Positions 1 through 8,139 of a stretch of 64,000 nucleotides of DNA are shown piece by piece. This DNA comes from CBDHDJ01 sp965261645. GTDB lineage: Bacteria; Pseudomonadota; Alphaproteobacteria; SHVV01. Position 1 is the stretch's first letter. Each line of letters begins with the position of its first letter. The stretch covers positions 496,001-560,000 of the forward strand of contig CBDHDJ010000004.1 of the NCBI GenBank assembly GCA_965261645.1, in the 5' to 3' direction. A program made the position numbers and the translations under genes. A model generated the notes under the pieces. It was not told where the DNA came from, searched no databases, and worked only from the letters and a program-made list of their open reading frames with translations.

Positions 1-1
1 T

Positions 2-1270
2 GACGAGCTTCGATACCAGCAATGGGGCCACGACAATCTTTCCCCGGTTCTCAGAAAGTATGAACGAACGGTCTCGGTCTCGGCTACACCTCTCCAAGAA
101 AGAGCCGTGCCAGGAGGGGCAACAGCCGCGGACCGGGCAGGCAAGCCGATGGGGGCGTATTACTGGTTTTCTTACGCTTGCGAGATGGCCTTTAGAGAAT
201 TTTGCCATAACAAAACCTTCGGTATCGACTCCTATTTGAGCAGGAGGGTCAGGCACGGAACACTTGCTGGGACATTGGTAGCTCCCATTCAAGACAAAGT
301 GAACCAGTTTCGCCGCTCCGGGGGTACGGTTACATTAAACGAAGATAATAGAGTGATAGACGATATGATGGAGCGATACCGATCGGCAATCGATACGCTA
401 AGGGATGAACTACTCCACTTTCGGTCCAAGGACAAGGAAAGGGCTCTGTTGCACACTGGCGCTACTAGCACAAGGGCCAGAGCATTGATGGAACAAGACT
501 TTCAAGTTAAGATGCTAGGCTACTTAGATAAAGGTTATTCCAACGCTGATCTTTGTCCTCTGTTTTTGGAGCATTGCTGGTATTTGCTGGCCGGAGATTT
601 GTTTCGAGTGCGCGATGAACTTCACAATTATTTCGAGAGATCGGTGCGGCCCCTATTTAGAGGGGTGACAAAGCAGTTGCATCGACCAGGGGATTGGCGC
701 CCTCTGTTATCCGACATCGACCGCACGGCCGAGGGTTTGTTTTCTACGGTCGCTAGTTGGTTTTCCCGCTCGCAGGGACCAAGCATGACAGTCACTGTAA
801 AGGAGTTGGTCGAGGTAGTAGCCCAGGAAGTCAAACAGTACCGGCCCGGCTATGAGGCCCAATATGAAATTGCAGGTACTGGCGACGCAAGCCTGATGGG
901 CTTAACTTACCAGACTTCTTACGATATTTTATACATTTGCTTTGCCAATGTTGCCGCTTACGCTAACCCGACGGCTGTGACCCGCGTAAAGGCTGGGTTC
1001 GTTACAGTGAATGGAGACAAGCAGAATCGCTTTAGACTATCTGTGACGTCTTCACATGGGCCTAATACGCCGGATGACGCCGTGCGCAAAGCTATCCAAC
1101 ACGCGTTGGCCAGCGATGAGACGGGCGATTCCATGATACGTGAAGGAAACACAGGTTTGGCAAAGGCACGCGCATTGATGGAAGCGTATGGTCCGGGCGG
1201 GGCCTTTGGTTGGTCGGTCAAGGATGGCATGCTCACAGTTGAAGTTATATTACTAATAATTTTGGTATAG
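2..1270 (+). CDS. C-terminal part of large protein with degenerate GHKL (histidine-kinase-like) end
   Basis: The frame is open from base 2 with no stop, so the gene very probably begins left of the window; a GTG at 107 is the first internal start. I do not recognise the family for certain. Visible features are a helical body rich in charged residues, then a C-terminal 130 residues that follow the order of a GHKL ATPase. An N-box-like helix (YDILYICFANVAAYA, bases 915-960) holds an Asn in the right place, and a late GNTGLAKARALM stretch (about 1144-1180) resembles a G-box, followed by a closing beta strand. The usual DxGxG loop is not evident, so the ATPase may be degenerate. The gene lies 11 bp upstream of two receiver-domain genes on the same strand, which supports a sensor/kinase-like role in one operon. 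Gene reality is fairly certain; the kinase-like assignment is inference. Confidence 0.6.
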   Translation, partial: DELRYQQWGHDNLSPVLRKYERTVSVSATPLQERAVPGGATAADRAGKPMGAYYWFSYACEMAFREFCHNKTFGIDSYLSRRVRHGTLAGTLVAPIQDKVNQFRRSGGTVTLNEDNRVIDDMMERYRSAIDTLRDELLHFRSKDKERALLHTGATSTRARALMEQDFQVKMLGYLDKGYSNADLCPLFLEHCWYLLAGDLFRVRDELHNYFERSVRPLFRGVTKQLHRPGDWRPLLSDIDRTAEGLFSTVASWFSRSQGPSMTVTVKELVEVVAQEVKQYRPGYEAQYEIAGTGDASLMGLTYQTSYDILYICFANVAAYANPTAVTRVKAGFVTVNGDKQNRFRLSVTSSHGPNTPDDAVRKAIQHALASDETGDSMIREGNTGLAKARALMEAYGPGGAFGWSVKDGMLTVEVILLIILV

Positions 1271-1281
1271 AGGATATTGCC

Positions 1282-1728
1282 ATGCGCATTTTGATAGTCG
1301 AGGACGACGAGTTTAAGGCCGAACAATTGCGTCCCATATTACGTGGAAGGGGTGAGATCGTTTTGGTGCAATCGGTTCGGGAAGCTGTTGTATTAGCTCT
1401 GAAAACGGATTTTGATCTTATTATTTTGGATATGGCACTCCCTACCTTTACCAAAAGCCTGTTGTCATCGGGAGGAACAGCGCAAGCGCAAGGTGGCATG
1501 GAAGTTATACGAGCTCTCAAGTCTCGGCGCGCGTCGGTCCCCATAATAATTGTTTCGCAGTATCCGGATCTCGAAATAGAGGGTTCTTTTTTGGCGTTGC
1601 AATCGTGCCCAGCAATTTTAAGAGAACGCTACGATGTCAAGTTAGTTGGTGCTGTTCTCTTTGATTTCGATGATCGAAGTTGGGAAGAAAGATTTAGAGG
1701 CTTGCTGGAGGAAGCATGCGAATTCTAA
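1282..1728 (+). CDS. Stand-alone CheY-like receiver domain protein
   Basis: A 148-residue single-domain response regulator. It opens with the classical MRILIVEDD strand (acidic pocket D8, D9), has the phospho-acceptor Asp at D50 in DLIILDMALP, and has a Ser at position 92 (IIIVSQ) where receivers carry Ser/Thr. The lysine expected after the fifth beta strand is not obvious (VGAVLFDFDD), so the receiver is atypical. A loop of about 20 residues after D50 is longer than in CheY. There is no output domain, so it may act as a phosphate shuttle or sink between the upstream kinase-like protein and the next gene. Its 3' end overlaps the next start by 13 bp, which implies translational coupling. A gaggat ribosome-binding site precedes the ATG. 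Confidence 0.8.
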   Translation: MRILIVEDDEFKAEQLRPILRGRGEIVLVQSVREAVVLALKTDFDLIILDMALPTFTKSLLSSGGTAQAQGGMEVIRALKSRRASVPIIIVSQYPDLEIEGSFLALQSCPAILRERYDVKLVGAVLFDFDDRSWEERFRGLLEEACEF

Positions 1729-2405
1729 TAATCGAGGATGATCATGACAAAGCAACAACGATTGCAATAGCCATTCGCAGCTTTGGTACCAAGTATGATC
1801 CAGTAGTTTGCGCGAGCTTGGCAAGTGCCGTTCAAAGCCTCGAGCGGAACAGAGTCGACCTGATTATACTGGATTTGATGTTGCCTCTAGCCGCAGGAGG
1901 CACACCTATTGACGCGGGACTAGAATTGATACGAATTGTGGAGTTATCGATAAATAACAAGAATGCACAACTTGTCGCGCTCACCGCATATGAGGAACTG
2001 TTTTGGCAGCAGGGAGAACGATTCGCAAAGGGAGGCGTCTTGCTTGTCCATTATGGAGCAGAAGCGGCCGGCTGGAAGACGACATTGCGGAGTATTGTAC
2101 AGCGAACGGCGATCCAGCAGCGGAGTGACTTTATTGTCATTTGTGCATTGGAGGATGAGCGGCGCGGTTTCAGAGATGTCTCGTGTTCGTTGGATAACTG
2201 TTGCGTTGAGAACGGCCTTGATGTGCAAGAAGTGACGATCGCCGGATATCGCCGTAGCTTAGTCCTTTTGCCGCGTATGGGATTGATTAATGCGGCGGTA
2301 ATAGGCGCGATAGCCATCGAACGGTTCCAACCATTAGTTGTAGCAATGTCAGGAATTTGCGGTGGTGAGTCGGACCCGATTTCCTTGGACACAGAATTGG
2401 CTTAA
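1716..2405 (+). pseudogene. Receiver-nucleosidase fusion, 5' part, interrupted by IS
   Basis: The first 217 codons of a split gene. Residues 1-120 are a receiver domain (MRILIIEDD, acceptor D53 in LIILDLMLP, T90 in ALTAYEE; the conserved Lys is replaced in LLVHYG). From about residue 137 (SDFIVICAL) a nucleoside phosphorylase/nucleosidase fold begins, up to MSGICGG at 211-217, the glycine-rich phosphate/ribose loop of PNP/MTAN-type enzymes. At base 2366 the frame enters an insertion sequence and ends 13 codons later. The 3' part resumes at 3795 in the same frame. Joining 2365 to 3794, which keeps one copy of the 14-bp repeat, restores 389 codons. Known members of this fold cleave N-glycosidic bonds of nucleosides or nucleotides; coupling to a receiver suggests phosphorylation control (inference). 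Confidence 0.85.
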
Positions 2406-2410
2406 TCGAA

Positions 2411-2842
2411 GTGTCCAAGGAGGACCGGAACATGACCGATAATTTTGATAAGAAAGTTGCTGTTGATGGGCCTGTGGTAAATGCGGGCGAGCTTGGCTCG
2501 TCCCCGTTTTCCCCAGGCCAGGCTTTGCCGGCAGGCCCGCTGGGACTTGGCCAGCGATGGACGGTGGCGCGCAAGCGTGAGGTCGTTCTGCGGCTTTTGC
2601 GTGACGAGCCGGTGCAACTTCTGTCGCGCCAGTTGGGCGTAGAGATCTTCCGGCTCGAGCAGTGGCGTGAGAAAGCGACCGGCGGGATCGACGCCTCGCT
2701 CAAGCAACGCAAGGGCGATCCGGTGCAGGCGGAACTGGATAGCGCCATGAAGCGGATCGGAGAGTTGACCATGCAGGTGGAACTGCTGGAGGCCAAGACG
2801 GAGACCTTCGGCCCTTTGGGGCGGCGGAGGTCGCGGCGATGA
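2411..2842 (+). CDS. IS3-type transposase OrfA
   Basis: A 143-residue DNA-binding subunit of the insertion sequence. A helix-turn-helix region lies at about residues 48-85 (RWTVARKREVVLRLL ... QLLSRQLGVEIFRLEQWRE), followed by a C-terminal heptad-like helix (ELTMQVELLEAK) that would dimerise with OrfB. The stop overlaps the orfB start as ATGA at 2839-2842. This points to translational coupling rather than the programmed frameshift used by many IS3 elements. An internal ATG at 2441 is an alternative start. Confidence 0.85.
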   Translation: MSKEDRNMTDNFDKKVAVDGPVVNAGELGSSPFSPGQALPAGPLGLGQRWTVARKREVVLRLLRDEPVQLLSRQLGVEIFRLEQWREKATGGIDASLKQRKGDPVQAELDSAMKRIGELTMQVELLEAKTETFGPLGRRRSRR

Positions 2843-3744
2843 GTGCCGCCACCTCGCCCGGCACGGGTCTGGCCTACGGCCTGCGGCGGGTCTGCGCCGC
2901 CTGGGGCATGGCCCGCTCCTCGTTCTACGCCATGACCTCCGGCCAGCACGCCGAGCAGCCGCCGGCAAAGCGTCGGGGACCGAAGCCCGCGATCTCGGAC
3001 CAGGCGCTGCTGGTGGCGATCGAAGCCGACCTGGAGGCATCGCCCTGGGAGGGCGAGGGCTACCGCAAGGTCTGGGCTCGGCTTCGGGTCTGTCGCGACA
3101 TCCGGGTTGCCCGCAAGCGGGTGCTCCGCCTGATGCGCGAGAACAATCTGCTCTCGCCCCATCGCTGCCGCCGCCGTGGCGGCAATCCCCATGACGGTGA
3201 GATCATCACTCATGCCCCGAACCTCATGTGGGGCACCGATGGCGTTCGGGTGTTCACGGTGGACGACGGCTGGGGCTGGATCTTCACCGCCGTCGAGCAT
3301 TGGAACGCCGAGTGTGTCGGCTGGCATGTCTGCAAGCGCGGCGACCGCTTCGCCGCCCTGCAGCCGATCTCCATGGGGCTTGCCGGGCTGTATGGCTCGA
3401 CCGCGGCCGGCGCGGCTCGGGGGCTGGCCTTGCGGATGGATCACGGCTCCCAGTATCTGTCGGACCACTTCACCAACCAGATCAAGTTCTGGGGCATCCA
3501 GCCGTCCTACGCCTTCGTCGCCGAGCCCCAGACCAACGGCGTCGCCGAGCGGTTCAATCGCACGCTGAAGGAACAGATCATCCATGGTCGCATCTACCGC
3601 AACATCGCGGAGCTGCGGGACGCCGTCCGCGACTTCGTCGAACTCTACAATGCCCAGTGGATCGTCGAAAAGAACGGCTACCTGAGCCCCGCTCAAGCTC
3701 GTCAGGCGTGGCACGCCGCGATCTCAATCAGGCCCGCCGCGTGA
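2839..3744 (+). CDS. IS3-type transposase OrfB (DDE integrase)
   Basis: A 301-residue retroviral-integrase-fold transposase. The N-terminal helical region is of the HTH_21 type (residues 50-105). The catalytic triad is visible: D134 in WGTDGV, D201 in MDHGSQY and E237 in NGVAERFN, with the D-35-E spacing exactly kept. The frame is intact to the TGA at 3744, so the element may still be active. It lies only 35 bp from the right terminal repeat. Confidence 0.9.
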   Translation: MSAATSPGTGLAYGLRRVCAAWGMARSSFYAMTSGQHAEQPPAKRRGPKPAISDQALLVAIEADLEASPWEGEGYRKVWARLRVCRDIRVARKRVLRLMRENNLLSPHRCRRRGGNPHDGEIITHAPNLMWGTDGVRVFTVDDGWGWIFTAVEHWNAECVGWHVCKRGDRFAALQPISMGLAGLYGSTAAGAARGLALRMDHGSQYLSDHFTNQIKFWGIQPSYAFVAEPQTNGVAERFNRTLKEQIIHGRIYRNIAELRDAVRDFVELYNAQWIVEKNGYLSPAQARQAWHAAISIRPAA

Positions 3745-3779
3745 GACAAACTTGTGTCCAAGGAACCGGGTGCGCTACA

Positions 3780-4313
3780 GGAATTTGCGGTGGGATGCAA
3801 GGGCGAGTCGGGTTGGGACAGCTGGTCGTCTGCGAGAATAGCTGGGAGCACCAAGTTGGAAAGCATACCACGGATGGTTTTTTGTCGGAGCAATATCAGA
3901 TTGAGATATCCGAGGGCTTGCGTGTTCAATTAGCAGACCTTTGTCGCGATACGGGGATGAATCGTGAGCTCTACAAGGGCATACGTAGAAAAGGGGCAAA
4001 GCCTTTGCCGCCGATGTTGGGAAATTACGTTTCAGGATCTGCGGTTGTGGCGGATCAACATGTACGACAGGAAATTATGGCGCAACATAGGAAGATACAT
4101 GCATTTGATATGGAGACCGCTGCTCTGTACCGTGCCGGCAAGCTGACAGACCCCTCGGTTGTCGTGCTAACTGCAAAGACTGTGGTCGATTTTGGTGATG
4201 AGAACAAGCGCGATTATGCGCGAAAAGAAGGATGTACGATCTCTGCGCGCTTCATAGCCAACGCCATTACACGCATAATGAAAGACAGCGGCTCAAGCAA
4301 CAATAGAGGGTGA
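3780..4313 (+). pseudogene. Receiver-nucleosidase fusion, 3' part
   Basis: The continuation of the nucleosidase domain after the insertion. From 3795 the frame matches the 5' part and gives MQGRVGLGQLVVCENSW, then the hallmark nucleosidase motif FDMETAALY, whose Met-Glu pair contacts the ribose in MTA/SAH nucleosidases and phosphorylases. KTVVDFGDENK, near the C-terminus, resembles the KSVCDFAD motif of phosphorylase-superfamily effectors in prokaryotic conflict proteins. It ends with TGA at 4311-4313. Separated from its start by 1.4 kb of IS, this half is unlikely to be expressed as a functional enzyme. There is no sign of further decay, so the insertion looks recent. Confidence 0.85.
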
Positions 4314-4675
4314 ATATGGGTTAGCTCGCTGATCGAAGTGTTGCAGTCGGAATGAAGACGACCCAAGAGCTTTGGGTGCAGAGGTTCGACCGGGGTAGCC
4401 TCAAGTAAACAGATTTTGTTCTTTAATCTCGCGGTAAGAGTGCTGGCGGTGGGGCATCATCCCATCATTACCGCTTCCACGACCTTCTTGCCTCATACGC
4501 GATGCACCATGCGTCACGGCCGCGCGGTAACCCCCAACCCGGCAGACACCTTGGGTCTTCCCGACGGCAGCCTGGCAGCTCGTAGAGTGTCCGTCATCGT
4601 ATAGAAATCGCCCGGGATCCATATCCAGGCTGCTCATGGCGCTCCCAGTCACGGTCAGCTCTCGTCGCACCGTCG
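4314..4675. other. Intergenic, no gene seen
   Basis: About 360 bp between the nucleosidase remnant and the HU gene. No credible coding frame, RNA gene or strong hairpin was recognised. It marks the edge of ICE block A and a rise in GC content. Confidence 0.4.
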
Positions 4676-4963
4676 TCATGACCTCGGACCCGCATTCACG
4701 GTATCCTTCAGCGTCTTCCCCGCCTTGAATGTCGGCGATGTGGACGCCGATATCGCAACGGCCTCGCCGGTCCGCGGGTTGCGTCCGGTACGAGCCAGCC
4801 GGCTCCTGGTGCCGAAGGTTCCGAACCCCGGCAGCCGGACCTCCTCACCATCGGCAAGAGCTTCGCCGACGATCGCGAACACACCGTCCACCGCGTCCCT
4901 TGCAGCGCCCTTGCTCAGCCCCGCGCGGGCAGCCAAACGGTCGGCCATCTCCGTCTTGTTCAT
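4676..4963 (-). CDS. HU family DNA-binding protein (paralog 1)
   Basis: A 95-residue HU/IHF protein. I take the ATG at 4963 (MNKTEMADRLAARAGLSKGAA), preceded on the minus strand by a GGAAG site, rather than the longer upstream frame, because HU proteins start there. The dimerisation helices fill residues 1-45. The saddle strand LPGFGTFGTRSRLARTGRNP (about 47-66) contains the conserved GFGTF and GRNPRTGE DNA-intercalating arm. HU proteins bend and compact DNA and assist recombination. A very similar N-terminus is found in the fusion protein at 6397-7587, so the two are probably local paralogs. Confidence 0.9.
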   Translation of the reverse strand: MNKTEMADRLAARAGLSKGAARDAVDGVFAIVGEALADGEEVRLPGFGTFGTRSRLARTGRNPRTGEAVAISASTSPTFKAGKTLKDTVNAGPRS

Positions 4964-5111
4964 CTCGTCACTTCCCGCCGTGATGCCGTGCCGTTCCGCC
5001 ATTCCCGGATGGCACATCGCCCGGTTCCAGACACCGACTACCACGAATCCCGCCTGCCGCGACGCCGGGCAGCACCTCGCCGCATCCGTTCCGTCGTCAC
5101 CGATCCGCCGG

Positions 5112-5273
5112 TCAGTCCGCACCGCAGCAGGTCTTGTATTTCCGGCCCGATCCACAGGGGCAGGTCTCGTTGCGCCCCACCTTGCGCCCGAAGGCCGACG
5201 GTTCGTTGAAATCGAACCCGGCAGGGAAGCTCGCCGGCCCCCTGTCGCCTTTCCCGACCGGCCGGGATTTCGT
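5112..5273 (-). pseudogene. SEC-C motif tail lacking a proper start
   Basis: The minus-strand frame ending at 5112 encodes GRKVGRNETCPCGSGRKYKT followed by CC, a textbook SEC-C zinc-binding motif (CxCGSGxxxxxCC), as found at the end of SecA and many stand-alone SEC-C proteins. Upstream, the frame runs into a TGA at 5274-5276 with no ATG; the first GTG would leave only about 22 residues. The same frame continues beyond that TGA as a 95-codon open stretch starting at 5561, whose product I do not recognise. Either the TGA is a nonsense mutation in a longer SEC-C protein or this is a detached tail. Confidence 0.55.
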
Positions 5274-5601
5274 TCATGCGTTCTCCTGGAACATCAGCGA
5301 TTCCATCGCCGGGCCATCGACGATTCCGCGTTCTGCCCGAGGGAGGACGGCTGCGCTCGGTTGTCTTCTCACCGCACTCTGCTGTCCAACCCTCCCCATT
5401 GACGGTGGATCGGCCCTACGGTGCAGGGGTTCCGGGCTGTCTCCATAACGCCTGTATGGCACGCCAGGCATGGGCAGGCCATCGCCCCGCATGGTCCGAT
5501 CAACGGTCATGATCCGGCCCGGGTCCCGCTTGAGATCCCGAAGTTCCTCCGCCGCGTTCACTGACCGCTACCCGCTTCTGCACCGCCGCGAGCTGCCCGC
5601 C

Positions 5602-6390
5602 TCAGAACGAATAGCGCAGCGACATCCGGAAACCGTGGCCCGCCAGTCTTGCCCGCGTCGGCGCCAGATCGAGCGGCAGCGGCTCCCGGCTTCCGTCCCG
5701 CCAGATCACCCGGCCCGCGCCACGCCCAGTCTGGACGGCCCCGAGGTCGGTATAGCGCCAAGCCAGATCGACCGCCACCCGCTCACCCAGCGCCGCCGCC
5801 ACCCCCGCGGTCACCATCCATGCAAGACCTGTCCGGTTTGCGCCCGGAACGATCGTCGTCGTCGCCGGAAACGTCATGCGGGTCTGCCCGATCCGGGTGC
5901 GCGCGACGCCGAGGCCGGCCCCCATAAACGGTCCGAACGGGCCGATCTTCGGTACGCCCACACCCGGCAGGTCGATGTAGGCGGCAACCATGCCGGCGAA
6001 CGATGACAGATCGGCCGATACGGATTGCCGGCCCTCCGGCGACAGGAAGTTGGCGCGGCCCCTGAAGGCGAAAGCCGGCCGGTATTCAACCAGAACCTCA
6101 AGCCGGGCTGCGGGCGCCACTGCAAGGCCGAGTCCCAGCTCAAGGGGAATCATCGTCCCGAAATGCCCGACCGAACGATAGGGAGCGCCGTCGCCGCCCG
6201 TGCCGCAGCCATAGAGCGCCGCCGGCGAGGCGCTCGAACAGTCCCGATCCGTAAAAACGGTCTTCCCGGCGCGGCCAAGACCGAGTCCGGCCCGCAGGTA
6301 CCAGTCGGCGGCGGAGGGTTCGGCCGCCCCGACCGCCATACACCCCGCAGCCACGACCGCGCCCGCCGCCCGACGGCGCCACGTCGTCAT
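5602..6390 (-). CDS. Outer membrane beta-barrel protein
   Basis: A 262-residue secreted protein. The N-terminal signal peptide (MTTWRRRAAGAVVAAG..., cleavage probably near residue 27-29 before DWYLRAG) is followed by alternating hydrophobic/polar strands rich in Gly, Ala and aromatic residues (GLGLGRAG, LELGLGLAV, VEYRPAFAFRG, PFMGAGLGVARTRIG, VDLAWRYTDLG). It ends in the outer-membrane barrel signature MSLRYSF with a terminal Phe. This matches the opacity/OmpA-like eight-stranded porin families. It probably inserts in the outer membrane through the BAM complex. The stop codon of the upstream HU-fusion gene lies 6 bp away on the same strand, so they may be co-transcribed. The exact substrate or role is unknown. 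Confidence 0.8.
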   Translation of the reverse strand: MTTWRRRAAGAVVAAGCMAVGAAEPSAADWYLRAGLGLGRAGKTVFTDRDCSSASPAALYGCGTGGDGAPYRSVGHFGTMIPLELGLGLAVAPAARLEVLVEYRPAFAFRGRANFLSPEGRQSVSADLSSFAGMVAAYIDLPGVGVPKIGPFGPFMGAGLGVARTRIGQTRMTFPATTTIVPGANRTGLAWMVTAGVAAALGERVAVDLAWRYTDLGAVQTGRGAGRVIWRDGSREPLPLDLAPTRARLAGHGFRMSLRYSF

Positions 6391-6396
6391 GTCCTG

Positions 6397-7587
6397 CTAG
6401 TGCCCCTTCGTGCGGCCGTCCGCGAACCGCACGTCGAACGACAGGAAGCGGTCGAAGAGGGCGGTCTTGCACCACCGGACATCGAACGAAACCTCCGGCC
6501 CCCGATATTCCACCAGCCCGAACCAGCGGAGCGGATCGAGAATGTGCCGCGCGAACATCGTGGCCGCCGGATCCCAGTGCGCCGCCGTCGGCATCGTATC
6601 GTCCGGGACCGTGCATAAGGCCGTCAGGGTGGCCGCATTCTGCCAGTCCGCCGCCACGGCTGAAATCGACCAGAGAACCGCGCCGATATCGCCCTGCGGC
6701 CACCAACCCGGCAAATTACGGGGCCGTCCGCTCACGAACGTCGAAAGATCCCTGTGCCAGAACGCCTGGCGAAACAGAAGCGCCTGGAGCGCCCCCCGGC
6801 TTCCGGGCTCCAGCATCCTGCGCCCCAGCGGCGTCAACTCGAACCACAAGACGCCCGGCTCGATCAACCCCGCCATCTTCGCCACCGACCGCAGCAGGTG
6901 CAGCTCCCCCACAAGCTGCTCGTAGTACTTCTTCCCGGCCCGGTGTTGTTCGGTTGCCTCCATCCCGGGCCAGGACATCAGGGCCCGCATCCGCGCGACA
7001 CTTGCCTTGTTGAGCCTGCCGTCGCCGGTGGCCCACACCGTGTCCTCGCCCCCGATTTCCACGAGCAGGACCAGGGCATTGCGCACGAACGCGGAGCCGT
7101 CGAGTTCCGCCTCCGTCAAATCCGTCGCAAGCCGCAGGGCCCGGTCTTCCGCTGACGGCTCGTTGCCCAGCGCCAGCAGGCTTTCCCGGTCCAGCAGCGT
7201 CCGGACCGGCTCCAGGCCGCCCGGCCATACCGTCACATCCAGCGCCTGTCCGCTCTCCTCTGGGCCGCGCCCCGGCATGTCCCCGTCATCCTCACGATCC
7301 CTGGTATCCGGGCCGCGCTTCACCCTGTCCCTCAACGCCCTGGCCGCCCTGAACGCCGGCGCCTTCGAGGCCGGTATCGCGACCGCCTCCCCGGTTCCCG
7401 GATTCCTTCCGGTACGCGCCTCCCGGCTCCGCGTCGCGAAGGTGCCGAAGCCGGCGATCCGCACCGCCTCTTCCCTCGCCAGGGACTCGCCGATCGCCTC
7501 GAACACGGTGTCGACCGCCGCATCGGCCTCGGCCTTGCGCAGCCGCAGCCTGGCCGCCACCCGGCCGCTGATGTCCCGCTTGTTCAT
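6397..7587 (-). CDS. HU-domain protein fused to a ~290-residue unknown domain
   Basis: The start is chosen at 7587 (MNKRDISGRVAARLRLRKAE), where the HU fold begins; the open frame extends to 7686 but that part has no HU-like sequence. Residues 1-95 are a complete HU protein with IAGFGTFATRS and TGRNPGTGEAVAIPA. A short acidic linker (DTRDREDDGDM) leads to an unrecognised C-terminal region of about 290 residues. It contains a possible winged-helix segment (AGLIEPGVLWFELTPLGRRM) and GRLNKASVARMRALM, which recalls the C-terminal part of pRiA4b ORF-3-like proteins (weak inference). Stand-alone HU is about 90 residues, so this is a genuine fusion. It is probably DNA-associated, with an added regulatory or binding module. 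Confidence 0.8.
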   Translation of the reverse strand: MNKRDISGRVAARLRLRKAEADAAVDTVFEAIGESLAREEAVRIAGFGTFATRSREARTGRNPGTGEAVAIPASKAPAFRAARALRDRVKRGPDTRDREDDGDMPGRGPEESGQALDVTVWPGGLEPVRTLLDRESLLALGNEPSAEDRALRLATDLTEAELDGSAFVRNALVLLVEIGGEDTVWATGDGRLNKASVARMRALMSWPGMEATEQHRAGKKYYEQLVGELHLLRSVAKMAGLIEPGVLWFELTPLGRRMLEPGSRGALQALLFRQAFWHRDLSTFVSGRPRNLPGWWPQGDIGAVLWSISAVAADWQNAATLTALCTVPDDTMPTAAHWDPAATMFARHILDPLRWFGLVEYRGPEVSFDVRWCKTALFDRFLSFDVRFADGRTKGH

Positions 7588-7893
7588 CCCTCGCTCCCTG
7601 TAGCGCCGGCGGCGGCCGGCGCGCGCCAAATCCCCCGACCGACCGCCACCGACCGCGAACCCGACGCTCTCCGGCAAGACCCGCACGAGACAGACACCTA
7701 TCGCCTAACGCCCCCGATTCCCATCCCGGGCGGGGCCGGCACTCGATTCTCCCGCGACCGCCGGTTCGCTCCGTCCGCACTGCACGGGCCGCAGCGGTGC
7801 ATCCGGCCGGAAGGAGGCCGTGGCCGGCGCCGGCCGGTCGAGACCCGGGAGCCGGAAAAGGCCCCCGGCGCCACCGTCACGGAGATCGTCGCC
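7588..7893. other. Divergent intergenic region
   Basis: About 305 bp between the minus-strand HU fusion and the plus-strand ICE operon. It must hold promoters in both directions. I see no unambiguous -35/-10 pair, RNA gene or extra coding sequence. Confidence 0.35.
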
Positions 7894-8139
7894 ATGCCCG
7901 AGACCACCAACATCACCGGGGAACACCGCCGCGCATTCGAGGCCCTGACCAGCGGAAAGATCGACAATTTCTGCCTGTTTTCGTGTACCGCGAATGGCCA
8001 CCCTGCCGCTGCCATCGCCGCTGTCACCGTCCAGCCGTCTTCCGACCGAACCGGCGAGGACGAATTCCTGATTGCCCCGCTGTTCGTGGCGGTAGGCCCG
8101 GGGATCGCGCTCCTCGACCACGACGGACGGGAAGCATGA
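7894..8139 (+). CDS. Small conserved ICE protein, unknown function
   Basis: An 81-residue soluble protein starting MPETTNITGEHRRAFEALTS, with a GHPAAAIAAVTV strand and a FVAVGPGIALLDHDG end. Small proteins with this EHRRAFEAL...G..AAAI pattern are common next to relaxase/helicase genes in alphaproteobacterial integrative elements (recalled family resemblance, not proven). Its stop overlaps the next start (ATGA at 8136-8139), so the two are translationally coupled. Confidence 0.7.
   Translation: MPETTNITGEHRRAFEALTSGKIDNFCLFSCTANGHPAAAIAAVTVQPSSDRTGEDEFLIAPLFVAVGPGIALLDHDGREA

Larger units (their letters stand above)
2366..3779 (+). mobile_element. IS3-type insertion sequence with 14-bp flanking repeat
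   Basis: A 1414-bp element. The left end begins TGAGTCGGACCCG and the right end finishes ...CGCTACA. The two ends share TTCCTTGGACACA in inverted orientation plus the terminal TG/CA, with a few mismatches and a one-base offset. A 14-bp direct repeat (GGAATTTGCGGTGG, 2352-2365 and 3780-3793) flanks it; with CA before the repeat it could be 16 bp. That is long for IS3 elements, which usually make 3-5 bp. The element carries orfA and orfB on the plus strand and sits inside the receiver-nucleosidase gene. Confidence 0.8.

Noticed and set aside
2287..3714. Long antisense open frame over the first IS
   Set aside because: A high-GC shadow of the transposase genes; no recognisable motifs, and the plus strand has a complete DDE triad.
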